From: an uncultured Lachnospiraceae bacterium
GTDB lineage: Bacteria; Bacillota; Clostridia; Lachnospirales; Lachnospiraceae
Assembly: GCA_947177445.1 (NCBI GenBank)
Contig: CAMWUL010000022.1
Span: forward strand, 1-44,665
DNA: 44,665 nt
Direction of reading: 5' to 3'
Made by a program: the position numbers and the translations under genes. The notes below the pieces were generated by a model. The model made no database searches and was not told the origin of the DNA. It was given only the letters and a program-made list of their open reading frames with translations. Shown here in pieces: positions 42,946 to 44,665 of the stretch (its first letter is position 1; each line of letters begins with the position of its first letter).

Positions 42946-42990
42946 GTTTCGCGAGGGGCTTTTGTGCACTGTCTGCACAAAACCCGAAAC
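42946..42990 (+). other. Stem-loop between the GH32 and fructokinase genes
   Basis: TTTTGTGCA (42960-42968), loop CTGTC, TGCACAAAA (42974-42982) is a perfect 9-bp inverted repeat. It extends outward by GGG/CCC and by GTTTC (42946-42950) with GAAAC (42986-42990) across a small bulge. There is no T tract. It lies 13 nt before the fructokinase ribosome site and may protect the mRNA or set its relative expression. Confidence 0.65.
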
Positions 42991-43014
42991 GACGAGGAAG
43001 AATGGAGGCAGATT

Positions 43015-43983
43015 ATGAAAGAGTACGACGTAACGGCGTTGGGTGAATTGCTGATTGATTTTACGGAAAACGGAAAAAGCGGGCAGGGAAATCCTCTCTT
43101 TGAGGCGAACCCCGGAGGGGCTCCCTGCAATGTGCTGGCAATGCTTGCAGGGCTGGGGCACAAAACCGCCTTCATCGGAAAGGTGGGCAGGGACTTTTTC
43201 GGGGAAATGCTGAAGGGAGCCATCCGGGAAGTGGGGATCGATGCCCGGTATCTGCAGATGGATGATCAGGTGCACACCACTCTGGCCCTGGTGCACAACG
43301 ATGAGAGCGGAGACAGGGACTTTTCCTTTTACCGGGATCCCGGGGCGGATATGATGCTTGGAGAGGAGGAAGTGCCAAAAGAGCTTCTGCACAGCACCAG
43401 GCTGTTCCATTTCGGAACGCTCTCCATGACTCACGAGGGAGTGCGCCGGGCCACAAAGAAAGCGGTGGAAACGGCAAAGGAAGCCGGGGCGCTGATTTCC
43501 TTTGATCCCAATCTGCGTCCGCCTCTGTGGAAGGATCTGGAGGAGGCCCGGGAGCAGGTGCTGTACGGACTGGCCCACTGCCATATCCTGAAAATTTCCG
43601 ACAACGAGATCCAGTGGCTTACCGGTCTGGAGGATTACGATGCCGGGGCAGCGTGGATCCGGGAGAGGTTTTCCATTCCTTTGATTCTGCTGTCCATGGG
43701 TAAGGACGGAAGCCGGGCCTACTATCAGGGACGGATGGTGGAAGCGGCTCCGTATCTGCGGAATGATACCGTGGAGACCACGGGAGCCGGGGACACCTTC
43801 TGCGGCAGCGTTCTGCATTATGTGCTGGAGCATGGTCTGGAGAATCTGACGGACGGAGAGCTTGCGGAAATGCTGGATTTCGCCAACTGCGCAGCCTCTA
43901 TTGTAACCACCCGGAAGGGGGCGCTGCGGGTGATGCCTTCCAAGGAGGAGGTGGAAAGGGAGCGGGCTGCCCGGAGAGTCTGA
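43015..43983 (+). CDS. PfkB-family fructokinase
   Basis: 322 residues. The start KEYDVTALGELLIDFTENGK, NPGGAPCNVLAMLAGLGHKT and the C-terminal ETTGAGDTFCGSVLHYVLEH with base D260 identify a ribokinase-family fructokinase. It makes fructose 6-phosphate from the fructose freed by GH32. ATG 43015 follows GGAGG; an earlier ATG at 42916 would add 33 unrelated residues encoded by the hairpin and is rejected. It is the third gene of the raffinose-type operon. Confidence 0.93.
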   Translation: MKEYDVTALGELLIDFTENGKSGQGNPLFEANPGGAPCNVLAMLAGLGHKTAFIGKVGRDFFGEMLKGAIREVGIDARYLQMDDQVHTTLALVHNDESGDRDFSFYRDPGADMMLGEEEVPKELLHSTRLFHFGTLSMTHEGVRRATKKAVETAKEAGALISFDPNLRPPLWKDLEEAREQVLYGLAHCHILKISDNEIQWLTGLEDYDAGAAWIRERFSIPLILLSMGKDGSRAYYQGRMVEAAPYLRNDTVETTGAGDTFCGSVLHYVLEHGLENLTDGELAEMLDFANCAASIVTTRKGALRVMPSKEEVERERAARRV

Positions 43984-44036
43984 AAGAGGTGAATGGAAGC
44001 ATAGTATAGTACAAAAGAAATGAGGAGGGACTGAAC

Positions 44037-44665
44037 ATGATATTTCAAATTTATGACGGAAGAACGGGCTGGCAGATATTGGGATGGATTCTGGTATTTG
44101 CGGGACTGATACTGGTAAATGAGATCGCACGCCGCAGCAAGGCGGGAGGAATGGCCTGCTTTTTTGCGCTTCCGGCGGTGCTGACCGTATATTTTATCGC
44201 TATTTATGTGGGCGCCGGCACCGGAGCCCAATGGGCTCTGAACAATCAGACCTATGTACATATGAACAGCTGGTTCCATTATGCAAAGCTCTATGCGGCG
44301 CTGGCGGGCTGTATCGGGTTTATGGTGCTGAAATACCATTGGGGAAAGCTGGGGAAATCCCATGGCTTTAAGGTGTTTCCCTTTGTGATCGTGGCCATCA
44401 ATATCCTGATTGCGGTGGTGTCCGATTTCGAGTCGGTGATCCGCGCGGGCTCCGTCATGGGCGGATGGTGGAAATCATCGGAGGGCGTATGGCTTTACGG
44501 CGGATGGTGGAATATTTTAAACGGCATAGCCGGTCTGATCAATATTTTGTGCATGACCGGCTGGTGGGGAATTTATTCCTCCAAGGATAAAAAGGATATG
44601 CTGTGGCCGGATATGACCTGGTGCTTTATTCTGGCTTATGATATCTGGAATTTCCAGTATACCTA
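44037..44665 (+). CDS. DUF5692-family membrane protein (partial at the right edge)
   Basis: The first 209 residues are visible. GAGGAGGGACTGAAC precedes ATG 44037, 53 bp after the fructokinase. Several membrane helices are present (ILGWILVFAGLILVNEIA, GMACFFALPAVLTVYFIAIY, KVFPFVIVAINILIAVVS, ILNGIAGLINILCMTGWW), with Trp-rich loops: GAQWALNNQTYVHMNSWFHY, MGGWWKSSEGVWLYGGWWN and MTWCFILAYDIWNFQYT. This pattern matches DUF5692, whose role is not established. In a sugar operon a transport role is possible but unproven. Confidence 0.75.
   Translation, partial: MIFQIYDGRTGWQILGWILVFAGLILVNEIARRSKAGGMACFFALPAVLTVYFIAIYVGAGTGAQWALNNQTYVHMNSWFHYAKLYAALAGCIGFMVLKYHWGKLGKSHGFKVFPFVIVAINILIAVVSDFESVIRAGSVMGGWWKSSEGVWLYGGWWNILNGIAGLINILCMTGWWGIYSSKDKKDMLWPDMTWCFILAYDIWNFQYT

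Noticed and set aside
42916..43014. Earlier fructokinase start overlapping the GH32 stop
   Set aside because: The added residues come from the stem-loop, do not match fructokinases, and a good GGAGG precedes the later ATG.
42736..44130. Open frame of about 464 residues on the minus strand opposite fructokinase
   Set aside because: It lies opposite clear PfkB and GH32 genes, has no family motif or ribosome site, and reflects G-rich codon use on the other strand.

Overview
The window looks like a chromosomal stretch of a gut Clostridia bacterium, most likely a Lachnospiraceae member. The reasons are strong GGAGG ribosome sites, mid-GC codon use, CUT1 sugar importers without an ATPase gene, clusters of intracellular glycoside hydrolases, and TetR, LacI and MarR regulators. 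Genus cannot be fixed from sequence alone. No rRNA, tRNA, CRISPR array or intact insertion sequence was seen.

Positions 1-7100 are an eroded accessory region. It holds the end of an unknown gene, a 50-bp tandem repeat, two remnants of AlbA_2/Schlafen-type ATP-binding genes, a zinc-ribbon transposase fragment, a complete AAA-ATPase/PD-(D/E)XK gene, a broken DUF262 gene, two unknown small genes and an apparently intact SIR2-domain gene. The SIR2 gene is a plausible NADase-type phage defence gene. A TetR regulator and a divergent HSL-type esterase follow.

Positions 8900-29440 are mainly carbohydrate genes. A cytoplasmic PL11 rhamnogalacturonan lyase comes first. After a double hairpin and a strong promoter set among repeated TTTACAT/ATGTAAA palindromes, a 14-kb operon follows. 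Its order is: a membrane-anchored solute-binding protein with two CBM-like domains, two permeases, an NHL/TPR protein, a YIP1-family membrane protein, a DUF5696 protein, two more permeases, a lipoprotein solute-binding protein, and a GH32-like lipoprotein. This looks like a dual importer with surface proteins of unknown role and is the best candidate for an undescribed system. A LacI regulator divergent from a cytoplasmic GH32, then a GH172 (DUF2961) enzyme, point to fructan or difructose use.

Positions 29440-33700 hold a solute-binding protein remnant, a GH43_24-like gene, a Nudix hydrolase overlapping a GH105 unsaturated rhamnogalacturonyl hydrolase, and a phosphopantetheinyl transferase that overlaps GH105 tail to tail. 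PL11, GH105 and possibly the GH43 gene fit breakdown of rhamnogalacturonan I and galactan side chains.

Positions 33850-37800 hold an OmpR-type response regulator, a histidine kinase and a membrane-anchored unknown protein. A secreted lipoprotein follows, with an OmpR-like direct repeat upstream. A MarR/TauE pair comes next on the minus strand. From 39234 to the right edge, a GH36 alpha-galactosidase, a second GH32, a PfkB fructokinase and a DUF5692 membrane protein form a raffinose-family oligosaccharide operon: galactose is removed, sucrose is split and fructose is phosphorylated.
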